Positions 1 to 8,710 of a stretch of DNA of 64,000 nt are shown here, in pieces. The stretch comes from JAJDXO01 sp965221855 (GTDB lineage Bacteria; Pseudomonadota; Alphaproteobacteria; Rhodospirillales; UBA2165). Position 1 is the stretch's first letter; each line of letters opens with the position of its first letter. The translations under genes and the position numbers were made by a program. The stretch is from contig CBDCSV010000008.1 of NCBI GenBank assembly GCA_965221855.1, positions 1 through 64,000 on the forward strand. The letters are read 5' to 3'. The notes beneath the pieces are model-generated. The model ran no database searches, was not told the DNA's origin, and worked only from the letters and a program-made list of their open reading frames with translations.

Positions 1-91
1 TCGTCCCGGGTGGCGGCCCTGAGGCCGCTGGAATCCGGTTTGTCGACGCAGTGAATGTGAAAATACATGTGAACGCTCCCCGGCGTTGGCG

Positions 92-1084
92 TTAGTCGGT
101 TTCATCCTTCAATGGGCGGGACAGCAGGCCTTCGATGGTCGCATCGATGGCGGCGAAGTGATTTATCACGCCGTCCACGGCCGTGCAAATCGGCACCTCG
201 ACGCCGAGACGGCGGGCGAGTTCGGTGACCGAAGAGGCGGTGAACACCCCTTCGGCGACGGAGTTTCGGCCGCCGACGATCTCGTCCAGGCCTTGGCCTT
301 CGCCGAGGGCGACGCCCAACGAGAAATTGCGCGACTGCATGGCGTTGCAGGTGAGGGTCAGATCGCCGAGGCCCGACAGGCCCGAAAGGGTCTCCGGCCG
401 GGCGCCCTTGGCGGCGCCCAGGCGGATGATCTCGGCGAGGCCCCGGGTGATCAGCGCGGCCCGCGCATTGTCGCCCAGCTTCCGCCCCTCGACGATGCCG
501 CAGGCGATGGCGAGCACGTTCTTCACCGCCCCGCCGATTTGGGCGCCGACGACGTCGTCGGAGCCGTAGATGCGGAACCGGGACGACGACAGGGCCGGGA
601 TGACGCGGTCGTTCACCCCGGCGCTTTGCGAGGCGACGGTCACCGCCGTCGGCCGGTCGAGGGCCACTTCGATGGCGAAGGTGGGGCCCGACAGGACGGC
701 GACGGGGGCTTCCGGCAGGGCTTCGGCGGCGATTTCGCTCATCAGCGCGCAGGTCTCCTGCTCGATTCCCTTGGAGCAGATGACCGCGGGCACGTCCTCG
801 GGCCAGTGACCGGCCAGGCCCTCCAGGGTCGCCCGGAGGTGCTGGGCCGGGGTGACCGCCAGGACGACATCCGCATCGACCGCCTCGGCGATTTCCGTGG
901 TGGCGCGGATTCCGGGATCGAGCTCGGCGGCGGGGAGAAACAGCGAATTGACGTGGCCGGTGTTGATCGCCTCGACAACTTCCGGCTCGCGGGCCTGGAT
1001 CAGCACCTCGCTGCCGGCCCGGCGCGCCGCCGCGGCCAGCGCCGTTCCCCAGGCGCCGCCGCCCAATACGCCGATCTTGGTCAT
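92..1084 (-). CDS. gpsA: NAD(P)H-dependent glycerol-3-phosphate dehydrogenase
   Basis: This 330-residue cytosolic enzyme reduces dihydroxyacetone phosphate to sn-glycerol-3-phosphate, the first committed step of phospholipid synthesis. The N-terminal Rossmann motif GGGAWGTALA (residues 8-17), the ICSKGIE segment, the KNVLAIACG segment with the catalytic lysine, and GLSGLGDLTLTC are all present, and the length is normal for the family. Transcription is leftward. The start lies 31 bases after the stop of tsaD on the same strand, so the two are probably co-transcribed, an arrangement common in alphaproteobacteria. The first 91 bases of the window, beyond its stop, hold nothing I can call. Confidence 0.96.
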   Translation of the reverse strand: MTKIGVLGGGAWGTALAAAARRAGSEVLIQAREPEVVEAINTGHVNSLFLPAAELDPGIRATTEIAEAVDADVVLAVTPAQHLRATLEGLAGHWPEDVPAVICSKGIEQETCALMSEIAAEALPEAPVAVLSGPTFAIEVALDRPTAVTVASQSAGVNDRVIPALSSSRFRIYGSDDVVGAQIGGAVKNVLAIACGIVEGRKLGDNARAALITRGLAEIIRLGAAKGARPETLSGLSGLGDLTLTCNAMQSRNFSLGVALGEGQGLDEIVGGRNSVAEGVFTASSVTELARRLGVEVPICTAVDGVINHFAAIDATIEGLLSRPLKDETD

Positions 1085-1115
1085 GGTTGCCCCCGCATGT
1101 CAGTGTCCGCCGCGC

Positions 1116-2186
1116 TCAAGCTTTGACCCCGGCATAGGCCACGGTCGGCGCGTCCGGGTCAAGCGGCCAGCGCGGGCGCGGCGCGAAGTCGAGCCCATCG
1201 GCGCGGCCCGCCCGCAGACGCTCCAGCCCGGCCCAGGCGATCATCGCGCCGTTGTCGGTGCACAGCGCGGGCTCCGGCGCGGTCAGCCGGAAGCCCTTTT
1301 CGCCGCACAGCGTTTCCAGCATCATGCGAAGGGCGCCGTTGGCGGCGACGCCGCCGGCGGCCACCAGATCGTTCGCGCCGGGGTGAAGGCCCAGGAACAT
1401 ATCCATGGCGTTTCCGGTCCGATCGACGATGGCTTCGCCCGCCGCCGTCTGGAACCCGGCGCACAAATCGGCGATGTCGGTTTCGGTGGGCTCCCGGCCG
1501 AGACCGTCGATGGCGTGGCGGACCGCCGTCTTCAGGCCGGAAAAAGAGAAATGGCACCCGTCGCGGCCCTTCATCGGCCGGGGCAGCCTGAACCGGTTCG
1601 GATCGCCGTTCTCCGCCCTCGCCTCTACCCGGGGACCGCCGGGGTAGCCGAGCCCCAGCATCTTGGCGGTCTTGTCGAACGCCTCGCCGACGGCGTCATC
1701 GATGGTGGTGCCGAGGCGCCGGTAGGCGCCGACGCCTTCGACCGCCAGCAACTGGCAATGGCCGCCCGACACCAGGAGCAGGAGGTAGGGAAATTCCAGG
1801 TCATGGGTGAGCCGCGCGGTCAGGGCGTGCCCCTCCAGATGGTTCACCGCCAGGAACGGCAGGCCGTGCACCGCGGCGATGGCCTTGCCGGACATGACGC
1901 CGACGATGACGCCGCCGATCAATCCGGGCCCGCCTGTCGCCGCGACGCCGTCGAGATCGGTCCAGTCGGCGCCGGCCTCCGCCATGGCCCGCTCGATCAG
2001 CCCATCCAGGTGCCGCAGGTGGGCCCGCGCCGCGACCTCGGGGACGATGCCGCCGAACGGACGGTGCTCGTCGATCTGCGACTTGACGACATTGCTTCGG
2101 ATTCGCGCCGATGCCGCGCCCGCCGAATCGTCGACGACCGCCGCCGAGGTCTCGTCGCAGCTGGTTTCGATGCCCAGAATTATCAT
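1116..2186 (-). CDS. tsaD: tRNA N6-adenosine threonylcarbamoyltransferase TsaD
   Basis: TsaD transfers the threonylcarbamoyl group from threonylcarbamoyl-AMP to A37 of ANN-decoding tRNAs, together with TsaB and TsaE. The 356-residue product starts MIILGIETSCDETSAAVV and carries the metal-binding HLEGH motif near residue 115, the phosphate-loop VSGGHCQLL, the YPGGP segment and a C-terminal CTDNGAMIAWAG block, so it looks complete. It is divergent from hemC. The 82 bases between them must hold both promoters. Confidence 0.96.
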   Translation of the reverse strand: MIILGIETSCDETSAAVVDDSAGAASARIRSNVVKSQIDEHRPFGGIVPEVAARAHLRHLDGLIERAMAEAGADWTDLDGVAATGGPGLIGGVIVGVMSGKAIAAVHGLPFLAVNHLEGHALTARLTHDLEFPYLLLLVSGGHCQLLAVEGVGAYRRLGTTIDDAVGEAFDKTAKMLGLGYPGGPRVEARAENGDPNRFRLPRPMKGRDGCHFSFSGLKTAVRHAIDGLGREPTETDIADLCAGFQTAAGEAIVDRTGNAMDMFLGLHPGANDLVAAGGVAANGALRMMLETLCGEKGFRLTAPEPALCTDNGAMIAWAGLERLRAGRADGLDFAPRPRWPLDPDAPTVAYAGVKA

Positions 2187-2268
2187 GGCAGCCGTGCGGT
2201 TTACCGTTTCCTTGACGCCCCTAACCCTTTATGGCCTTCTGCACCGGAAATCCAGTAAAACCGAGGAC

Positions 2269-3264
2269 ATGTCGGCACATTCCGCCCTCCGCATCGGGAC
2301 CCGGGGAAGCCCGCTGGCGCTGGCTCAGACCGGACACGTCATCGCCCGCCTGACCGAACTCCACCCCCGCCTGGGAGAACCCCGCGCCGTCGAGACAGTC
2401 GTCATCTCGACCACCGGCGACCGGTTCCGGCATGAATTGCTCTCCGACCTCGGCGGCAAGGGCCTGTTCACCAAGGAACTCGACGAGGCCATGCTCGACG
2501 GCCGGATCGACATCGCCGTTCATTCGATGAAGGACATGCCGACCTTGCTGCCCGAAGGCATCGCCGCGCGCGCCGTCATGCCCCGGGAGGATCCCCGGGA
2601 TGCCTTCATCAGCAACGCCTCGGAGAACCTCGCCGGGCTGCCCGCCGGCGCCCGGGTGGGCACCGCGTCGCTTCGCCGCTCGGCCCAGGTGCGCCGGGCC
2701 CGCCCGGACCTCAGCGTGGTCCCGCTGCGGGGCAATGTGGATACCCGGCTGAGGAAGCTGGATGCCGGCGAGGTCGATGCGACGTTCCTGGCGGTCGCCG
2801 GGCTCCGGCGCCTGGGGAAGGAGGCCGTCATCACCCAAGCCGTTCCGGTTCATGATATGCTGCCGGCCGTGGGACAGGGAGCTTTATGCGCAACCTGCAG
2901 GACGGGCGACCTGCGGGCCGACACGCTGCTGGAGACCTTGGCCGAGGCCGAGGTAACGGCGTGCGTCATGGCGGAACGGGCCATGCTGGCGGCGCTCAAC
3001 GGGTCCTGCCGGACCCCCATCGCCGGACATGCGGTCATCGGTCCGCCGGGCGAACTGACCCTGAAGGGCATGATCGCCCAGCCGGATGGGACCGAAATGG
3101 TGGCCGACGAGGCCTCCGGCCCGGCGGCCGAGGCCGGGGGAATCGGGGTCGGCCTGGCTCGGACGCTGTTGGCCGGCGCCAGCCCGGAACTGGCGAAGGC
3201 CATCGCCGAATCGCGGGAACAGGTCACGGCGGCTCACCCCCATATGGCGCGCGAACGGTCTTAG
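2269..3264 (+). CDS. hemC: Porphobilinogen deaminase (hydroxymethylbilane synthase)
   Basis: HemC polymerises four porphobilinogens into hydroxymethylbilane in tetrapyrrole synthesis. The reading frame is open further upstream into tsaD, but family homology begins at MSAHSALRIGTRGSPLALAQT, so I place the start at 2269 (331 aa). Visible motifs are RIGTRGSPLALAQ, the HSMKDMPT block, GTASLRRSAQ, and NGSCRTPIAGH, whose cysteine binds the dipyrromethane cofactor. The next gene starts 2 bases after the stop, so hemC, the hemD fusion and hemY form one operon. Confidence 0.95.
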   Translation: MSAHSALRIGTRGSPLALAQTGHVIARLTELHPRLGEPRAVETVVISTTGDRFRHELLSDLGGKGLFTKELDEAMLDGRIDIAVHSMKDMPTLLPEGIAARAVMPREDPRDAFISNASENLAGLPAGARVGTASLRRSAQVRRARPDLSVVPLRGNVDTRLRKLDAGEVDATFLAVAGLRRLGKEAVITQAVPVHDMLPAVGQGALCATCRTGDLRADTLLETLAEAEVTACVMAERAMLAALNGSCRTPIAGHAVIGPPGELTLKGMIAQPDGTEMVADEASGPAAEAGGIGVGLARTLLAGASPELAKAIAESREQVTAAHPHMARERS

Positions 3265-3266
3265 CC

Positions 3267-5102
3267 ATGCGGGTGCTCGTCACACGTCCCAAGGAAGACG
3301 CCGCCGGGCTCGCAGATGCGCTGACGGCGCTGGGCTGCGAGGCCGTGCTGGAGCCGCTGTTCCACGTCGAATTCATGGATACGGCGGCGCTGGATATGTC
3401 CGATGTGCACGCCTTGCTGCTGACCAGCGCCAATGGGGCCCGGGCATTGTCCCGCCGGGATGTCTCCAGGGAGCTGCCGGTCTACGCCGTCGGCGACGCG
3501 ACGGCGGCGGCGGCGCGGGAGGCGGGGTTCGAGCAGGTCCATTCGGCGGACGGCGGGGTCGACCAATTGGCCGAGCTGGTCCAGGACCGGATGCCCCGTG
3601 ATGCCGGAATCCTGCTTCATGCCGCCGGGTCCGAGGTCGCCGGCGATCTGGGCGAAACCCTCGAATCCGCCGGCTACAACTATCGCCGGGCGGTGCTGTA
3701 CCGGGCGGTTCCGGTCAAGGGGCTGACGGCGGCGACGGTTGCCGCCCTCAAGGACGGCGACATCGACGCGGTGGTTTTTTATTCTCCCCGCTCGGCGGAG
3801 ACCTGTATCGAGCTGATGCGCAAGGCCCGGCTGGTCCGTGCCGCCCGCGAGCTGGATGCATTGTGTCTCAGCGCGGCGGTGGGCGAGGCGGCGTCCGAAC
3901 TGACCTGGCGGGACGTGCGGGTGGCACCCCGGCCCAACCAGGAGAGCTTGCTGAGCCTCATCGGCCCCGCCGGCGCCCCGCCGCCCGCCGACGCGCCGCC
4001 GCCGGGAACGGAGAGCGATGCGGCGCGGGGCGGCGCACCGGCCGCCGCCCACCGGCCCCCGGAAACCTTCAGCCGCCTGTCGAAGATCATGAGCTATGCC
4101 GCCGGGGTCGTCATCGTCGCGGCCGTGGTCGGGGCGTTGAGCCCGTACTGGATCGATCGGGCCCGGGTGTTCTTTCCGGAACTGGGAACCGACGCCGAGA
4201 CACGGGCGCGGGTGACGGCGCTCGCCGCCCGGGTCGCCCAATTGGAAAAGGCGTCGAGCGACGACATTGTTCCCGGTCTCGAGGCCCTGGCCGCCGAACG
4301 CGACCGTCTCAAGGCGCAGCTCGATGACGCCCTCGCCCGTCTTTCCCAGGTGGAAGGGTCCGCCGACGCCCTCCGGCGGACGGTCGGCGCCCTCAATGCC
4401 GACCTGACCCCGGCCGAGGCCGAGGGCGCCTTGCGGCGCCTGTCGGACCGGATCGACGCGCTCGAGAGGACCGCCACGGGCTCCGGCGCGGAAACTTCGG
4501 ATACCGTCGCCCGGCTCTCCCGGCGGATCGCGGAACTGGCCGCCCAGGTGCCGGCGCCGGATGCCGAGGGCGCCCGCCGGCGGGCCGCGCTCCTGGCATT
4601 GGGCCAGCTCCGCGAGGCGGTTCTGGACGGGCGGAGCTTCGCCGCCGAACTCGCCGCGCTCCGGGAGGTGACCGACGAGACGTTTCTTGCCGCCGATGCC
4701 GCCGGGCGGCTCGCCGAACTGGCGCCGGCGGGGGTCGCTTCCGAGGCCCAGCTCAAATCCGCCTTCGACCGGGCCGCGGGCGGCATCGTCCGGGCCGGGG
4801 TGATCCCGGAGGACGGGGGGTGGGTGGACAGGACCATCGCCCGGCTGACGGCCCCGATCCGCTGGCGCCGGACGGATCAACTGGAGGGGTCCGGGGTCCA
4901 GGCCACCGTGGCGCGGGCCGAGGCTCGGGTGAAGGCCGGAAATTTCGCCGGCGCCGTCGAGGAGCTGGAAACCCTGGACGGGCCGGCCCGCGAGGCGGCG
5001 GCGGATTGGATCGAGGCGGCGCGCGGCCACACCCATGTCAAGGCGGTCCTTGCCGCCCTGCGGACGGCGGCCATTTCCCGGCTTTCCGATACCGGCAAAT
5101 AG
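3267..5102 (+). CDS. hemD: Uroporphyrinogen-III synthase fused to a Mic60/mitofilin-like membrane protein
   Basis: This 611-residue reading frame joins two proteins that are usually separate neighbours in alphaproteobacteria. Residues 1-232 form a uroporphyrinogen-III synthase (start MRVLVTRPKE, LLTSANGARAL, VVFYSPRSAE), which cyclises hydroxymethylbilane. After a proline/alanine-rich linker (about 233-268) comes one membrane helix (about 274-296). It is followed by a long predicted coiled coil (about 312-430) and a mitofilin-type C-terminus (about 490-611, with AFDRAAGGIVRAGVIPEDGG, DRTIARLTAPIRWRR and a KAGNFAGAVEEL helix pair). Mic60 homologues shape inner-membrane folds in alphaproteobacteria. 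There is no stop in the linker, and the only nearby ATG lies inside the helix (residue 275). The start is 2 bases after hemC; hemY follows 3 bases after the stop. The fusion is seen directly; its cellular effect is inferred. Confidence 0.88.
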   Translation: MRVLVTRPKEDAAGLADALTALGCEAVLEPLFHVEFMDTAALDMSDVHALLLTSANGARALSRRDVSRELPVYAVGDATAAAAREAGFEQVHSADGGVDQLAELVQDRMPRDAGILLHAAGSEVAGDLGETLESAGYNYRRAVLYRAVPVKGLTAATVAALKDGDIDAVVFYSPRSAETCIELMRKARLVRAARELDALCLSAAVGEAASELTWRDVRVAPRPNQESLLSLIGPAGAPPPADAPPPGTESDAARGGAPAAAHRPPETFSRLSKIMSYAAGVVIVAAVVGALSPYWIDRARVFFPELGTDAETRARVTALAARVAQLEKASSDDIVPGLEALAAERDRLKAQLDDALARLSQVEGSADALRRTVGALNADLTPAEAEGALRRLSDRIDALERTATGSGAETSDTVARLSRRIAELAAQVPAPDAEGARRRAALLALGQLREAVLDGRSFAAELAALREVTDETFLAADAAGRLAELAPAGVASEAQLKSAFDRAAGGIVRAGVIPEDGGWVDRTIARLTAPIRWRRTDQLEGSGVQATVARAEARVKAGNFAGAVEELETLDGPAREAAADWIEAARGHTHVKAVLAALRTAAISRLSDTGK

Positions 5103-5105
5103 CCG

Positions 5106-6548
5106 ATGTTCAGGACTCTCTGGTTTCTCATATTGATCGGCGCGGTGGCCTGGGGGGCCGCGCTGATCGCCGATACGCCGAGTTCGGTCAAACTCGAGTG
5201 GCTGGGATACCGGGTCGACACCTCCATCGGGGTGCTGTTCGCCGCGGTCCTGACCCTGGCGGCCGGATTCGCGGCCTTCTGGCGGCTGTGGTCGGCGTTT
5301 CGGACCGCCCCCCGGAAGATCAGCCGGGCGCGACAGGACAGCCGGCGCCGGCGCGGCTACAAGGCCCTCACCCAGGGGATGGTCGCCGTGGCGGCCGGCG
5401 ACGCCGTCGAGGCGCGGCGTCAGGCCCGCCGGGCCGAGCGGCTGCTGGGAGAGCCGCCGCTGACCATGCTGCTGTCGGCGCAGGCGGCCCAGTTGTCCGG
5501 AGACGACGCGGCGGCCCACAAGTTCTTCGAGGCCATGTCCGAACAGAAGGAGACCCGCTATCTCGGTCTCCGGGGGCAGCTCAACCAGGCCATGCAGGAG
5601 GGGGATTCCGAAAGCGCCATCGAGCTCGCCGAGCAGGCGGTGGAACTCAAACCCAAGACCGATGCCGTCACCGAGACCCTGTTCGATCTTCAGGTGAAGG
5701 AAAGCAAGTGGTCGGACGCGGAGGCGACGGTCCGCAAGTCGGTGAAGAACAAGACCATCGACGCCGACGTGGGACGCCGCCGCCGCGCCGTGCTGACCCA
5801 CGGCCAGAGCGTCGCCGCCGAGGACGAAGGCAAACTTGACGAGGCGCTGCAATTGGCCAAGCGGGCCAACAACCTGGCGCCCCGCTTCGTTCCCGCCGCG
5901 GTCCGTTATGCGCGGCTGCTGAACGGCGCCGGCAAGCGCCGCCGCGCCGCGTCGATCATCGAGGAAACCTGGGTGGTCAACCCCCACCCGGACCTGGTGA
6001 CGGTGATGGAGGGCCTGAGCGACAGCGACAACGCCCAGGAAAAGATGCGGCTGCTGGAGCGGCTCGCCGGCAACAACAAGGATCACCCCGAGAGCCACCT
6101 GGCGTTGGCCCGGGCGGCCCTCAACAGCGGCATGTACAAGGAAGCCAGGGAGCATCTTGTCGCGGTGGCCGGCGACGAGCCCTCGGCCAGGATCTGCCGC
6201 TATATGGCGGAACTCGAGGAGGCCGAGGGCGTCAGCCCGGAGGCCGCGCGCGATTGGTTGCGCCGGATGGCCGTCGCCGATCCCGACCCGGCGTGGGTCT
6301 GCGACAATTGCGGCAACGTGGTCGCGGAGTGGGATGCGGTCTGCGGCCGCTGCGGACAATTCGACAGTCTGGAATGGGCCACGCCGCCCCGGGTGACGGC
6401 CTACGCGGCGGCGGACGAGTTTCATCACGGCGAGACCATCGAGCCCGAGGCGGCGCCGGAGGAAGGTCCCGGCGAACCGTCACCGGAAGAATCGGTTGAA
6501 GAGCCCGCCGGCGCACCCGCGGACGGGGACAAGCCCACCGCCAATTAA
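5106..6548 (+). CDS. hemY: HemY-family membrane protein with TPR repeats
   Basis: The 480-residue HemY-type protein begins with two membrane helices (about 4-24 and 41-63), followed by the HemY N-terminal domain and a run of TPR-like helices to about residue 395. Near residues 398-425 it has a zinc-ribbon-like element with two CxxC pairs (CDNCG and CGRCG), and it ends in an acidic, proline-rich tail. This is not the protoporphyrinogen oxidase also called HemY. Its role in tetrapyrrole synthesis is assumed from constant genetic linkage with hemC/hemD rather than from known chemistry. It is the last gene of the hem operon. Confidence 0.9.
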   Translation: MFRTLWFLILIGAVAWGAALIADTPSSVKLEWLGYRVDTSIGVLFAAVLTLAAGFAAFWRLWSAFRTAPRKISRARQDSRRRRGYKALTQGMVAVAAGDAVEARRQARRAERLLGEPPLTMLLSAQAAQLSGDDAAAHKFFEAMSEQKETRYLGLRGQLNQAMQEGDSESAIELAEQAVELKPKTDAVTETLFDLQVKESKWSDAEATVRKSVKNKTIDADVGRRRRAVLTHGQSVAAEDEGKLDEALQLAKRANNLAPRFVPAAVRYARLLNGAGKRRRAASIIEETWVVNPHPDLVTVMEGLSDSDNAQEKMRLLERLAGNNKDHPESHLALARAALNSGMYKEAREHLVAVAGDEPSARICRYMAELEEAEGVSPEAARDWLRRMAVADPDPAWVCDNCGNVVAEWDAVCGRCGQFDSLEWATPPRVTAYAAADEFHHGETIEPEAAPEEGPGEPSPEESVEEPAGAPADGDKPTAN

Positions 6549-6621
6549 CGGCGGCCGCGCACCCCAATCGGCTCTGGAAAAAACACGGCGGGCGGTATAT
6601 TACCACCCGGTCCGGAGATGG

Positions 6622-6697
6622 GCCGCCTTAGCTCAGCTGGTAGAGCATCGCATTCGTAATGCGAGGGTCGGGTGTTCAAGTCACCCAGGCGGCACCA
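6622..6697 (+). tRNA. tRNA-Thr (anticodon CGT)
   Basis: A complete 76-base cloverleaf with encoded CCA. The acceptor stem GCCGCCT pairs with AGGCGGC, the D-arm is GCTC...GAGC, the anticodon stem TCGCA/TGCGA encloses loop TTCGTAA (anticodon CGT, reading ACG), and the T-arm GGGTG/CACCC encloses TTCAAGT. A degraded copy of its 3' half lies at about 10100-10156. Confidence 0.96.
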
Positions 6698-6724
6698 TTT
6701 CCCCTTTTGTTCGCCGCAAACGAG

Positions 6725-6748
6725 AGCGGCGGCCCGAAGGCCGCCGCT
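6725..6748. terminator. Hairpin between tRNA-Thr and dctP
   Basis: A perfect 10-bp stem AGCGGCGGCC / GGCCGCCGCT with loop CGAA lies between the convergent tRNA gene and dctP. There is no strong U-tract on either side, so it may be a weak bidirectional terminator. Confidence 0.5.
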
Positions 6749-6777
6749 TCGACGCGGACGAATTTCTCCGGCTTCAA

Positions 6778-7899
6778 CTACATCTTGTCGGGATCGAGTT
6801 TGCTGAACACTTCGGTCCAAAGCGCCTCGGCGAACTTGTCGACATCGTCACCGATGCGGGCATGAATTTTGTCCCATTTCGCGACATTCTTCAGGTGGGC
6901 CTGAATGATCGCTTCGGGGTTCTTGACGCCTTCCTTGGCCGCGACCTCGGCGATAATGCCGGGCTCTTTCGCCTTGTGCGCCTTGAGGGACGAGAGAATA
7001 TCGTCGCCGGCCTTCACGATGGTGATGCCGCGTTTCGGCGCTTCGCGCCGGACCATTTTGTCTTCCGCCATATACCCCTTGATGGTGGTGTTGGCGATCA
7101 GCCGCGGCGCATGCTTGAGAATGGCCACCCGTTCGGACCGTTTGAGGCCGTTCCATACCGACCGGTTGATGACCATTGCCGAAGGGGTCGGCTGAATCGC
7201 CAGCGGCGCGTCCAGCACATGCTTGGAGATATCCCAAAGACCGAAAGACTGAATCCAGCTGGACGGGCCGGCGATGCAGTCCAGATTTCCGCGCTGCATG
7301 GCCTGAACGGCCTTGGAGGGCGGTCCGCCTACCGGTACGGCGCCCAGGCTCTTGATATAGCGGCCCAGCGCGCCGACCACGCGAATTTTCCGGCCCTTGA
7401 CGTCGGCCGCCGTCTTTACCGGCTCCCGGCATAGAAGGTTGAAGCTGGTGGCGGCGTAATTCGCGATGAAGAGCGTTTTGTTCTTTTCGAAGTCTGCTTT
7501 ACAGGCGGGGCAGTTCAAGTGATAGGTCTCCGCAACGGCGCCCGCCATGGCGACCGGGCTTTCCGATGCGTTGACGAGATCGTAGACGACGTTGGCGGAG
7601 CGCAGCGCCTTTCGGGTGAAAGCGGGAATCACGGGCCCCCCGGCGTCCGCCACCCGATTGCCGATGCCGGCGAGCGTCTGCCGTCCGCCGAAGAGTTGCG
7701 CGCCCGCGACCAGTTTCCAGGTGATCGACCCGTTGGTTTCCTTCTCGATCGCTTTCAGATATGGCGCGACGCCTTCGACGATGACGACATTTTTCGGGCC
7801 GTTCCAGGACCCGTACGTAAGTTCGCCGGCCGTGGCCGCCGGCGCCGAGATCAAGATAGCCGCGGCGCCCATGAGCAGACCGGTTTTCGAAAATTTCAT
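6778..7899 (-). CDS. dctP: TRAP transporter substrate-binding protein (DctP family)
   Basis: A 373-residue periplasmic binding protein of a C4-dicarboxylate-type TRAP system, with a signal peptide at about residues 1-24 (MKFSKTG... cleaving after ATAG). The DctP fold is visible in the GAQLFGGRQTLAGIGNRVAD segment and in GRKIRVVGALGRYIKSLGAVPV, the conserved arginine-containing strand that binds a substrate carboxylate. The gene is divergent from dctQ and dctM. Substrate cannot be told from the sequence. The three TRAP genes sit between tRNA-Thr and its decayed copy. Confidence 0.9.
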   Translation of the reverse strand: MKFSKTGLLMGAAAILISAPAATAGELTYGSWNGPKNVVIVEGVAPYLKAIEKETNGSITWKLVAGAQLFGGRQTLAGIGNRVADAGGPVIPAFTRKALRSANVVYDLVNASESPVAMAGAVAETYHLNCPACKADFEKNKTLFIANYAATSFNLLCREPVKTAADVKGRKIRVVGALGRYIKSLGAVPVGGPPSKAVQAMQRGNLDCIAGPSSWIQSFGLWDISKHVLDAPLAIQPTPSAMVINRSVWNGLKRSERVAILKHAPRLIANTTIKGYMAEDKMVRREAPKRGITIVKAGDDILSSLKAHKAKEPGIIAEVAAKEGVKNPEAIIQAHLKNVAKWDKIHARIGDDVDKFAEALWTEVFSKLDPDKM

Positions 7900-8122
7900 T
7901 TCTGACCTCCCAAGATTTGTCGGTGTTCCAGTTGCCGAATTTTCTGCCCGGGCGTCAATTTGGTTGACGTCTTTCCGGAGCCCGTGATTTGCCGGCAGGC
8001 TTTCCGGGGGCTTTCCGGAAGTCTAATGGGTCCAAGTCAATTGGCAAGGTTGTTGCGGAAAGCCCGCGGAATCGCTATCGGATATCATCGACTTCGACCT
8101 GTTCGAACGGTTGGCCAAACCA

Positions 8123-8650
8123 ATGATCCCACTGAAGGCCGGAAAGTACCCGGAAGCGTTGGGCCGAATACTGATGATCCTCGGCGGCGTCGCCACGATC
8201 ATGATGATGCTCCACATCGTCGCGGATGTGATTTTGAAGCATACCCTCAACGACCCGATCGACGGTACGACCGAGATCGTCGCCGCATACTATATGGTCG
8301 CCTCGGTCTTTCTGCCCCTGGCCTATGTGACGTTTACCGAGGGCCACCTCATCGTGGAATTGTTTACCAGTAAAATGTCCGGCCGGCCGCTCAGGTTGCT
8401 GTCGGCTTTTGCCGGTGCGGTGACGGCTCTCTATCTGCTTTATTTGATCATCTACACGGCGGATGAGGCGATTCTGCGGACCCGGGACGGTGAAGCCTGG
8501 GAGACATCCGTTGAACTGGTGGCGGTCTGGCCGAGCCGCTGGCTGCTGCCGATCGGGATGGCGGCGATGGCTATCGTCGTAGTTGCGCAGGTTATCCGTT
8601 GGCTGCGCAGCGGTCGTGAGGATGAAATCGGGGCGTCCCCCGGTATTTGA
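8123..8650 (+). CDS. dctQ: TRAP transporter small permease (DctQ family)
   Basis: A small four-helix membrane subunit of the TRAP transporter (175 aa from ATG 8123; a TTG at 8111 would add four residues, and neither start has a strong ribosome-binding site). Membrane segments are visible around ILMILGGVATIMMMLHIVADV, YYMVASVFLPLAYVTF, ALYLLYLIIYTADEAI and the C-terminal PIGMAAMAIVVVAQVI. The EGHLIVE motif after helix 2 is typical of DctQ. It precedes dctM by 60 bases and forms the permease with it. Confidence 0.88.
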   Translation: MIPLKAGKYPEALGRILMILGGVATIMMMLHIVADVILKHTLNDPIDGTTEIVAAYYMVASVFLPLAYVTFTEGHLIVELFTSKMSGRPLRLLSAFAGAVTALYLLYLIIYTADEAILRTRDGEAWETSVELVAVWPSRWLLPIGMAAMAIVVVAQVIRWLRSGREDEIGASPGI

Positions 8651-8710
8651 AAGCCATGAACCGTAACCGCGGCGCCCGTATCCGGACACTGCCCATCCTG
8701 GAGTGACGAC

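Noticed and set aside
3261..6428. A 1055-residue open frame on the minus strand opposite the hemD fusion and hemY
   Set aside because: It is proline/glycine/arginine-rich with no domain sense and lies opposite well-supported genes; long antisense frames are expected in such GC-rich DNA.
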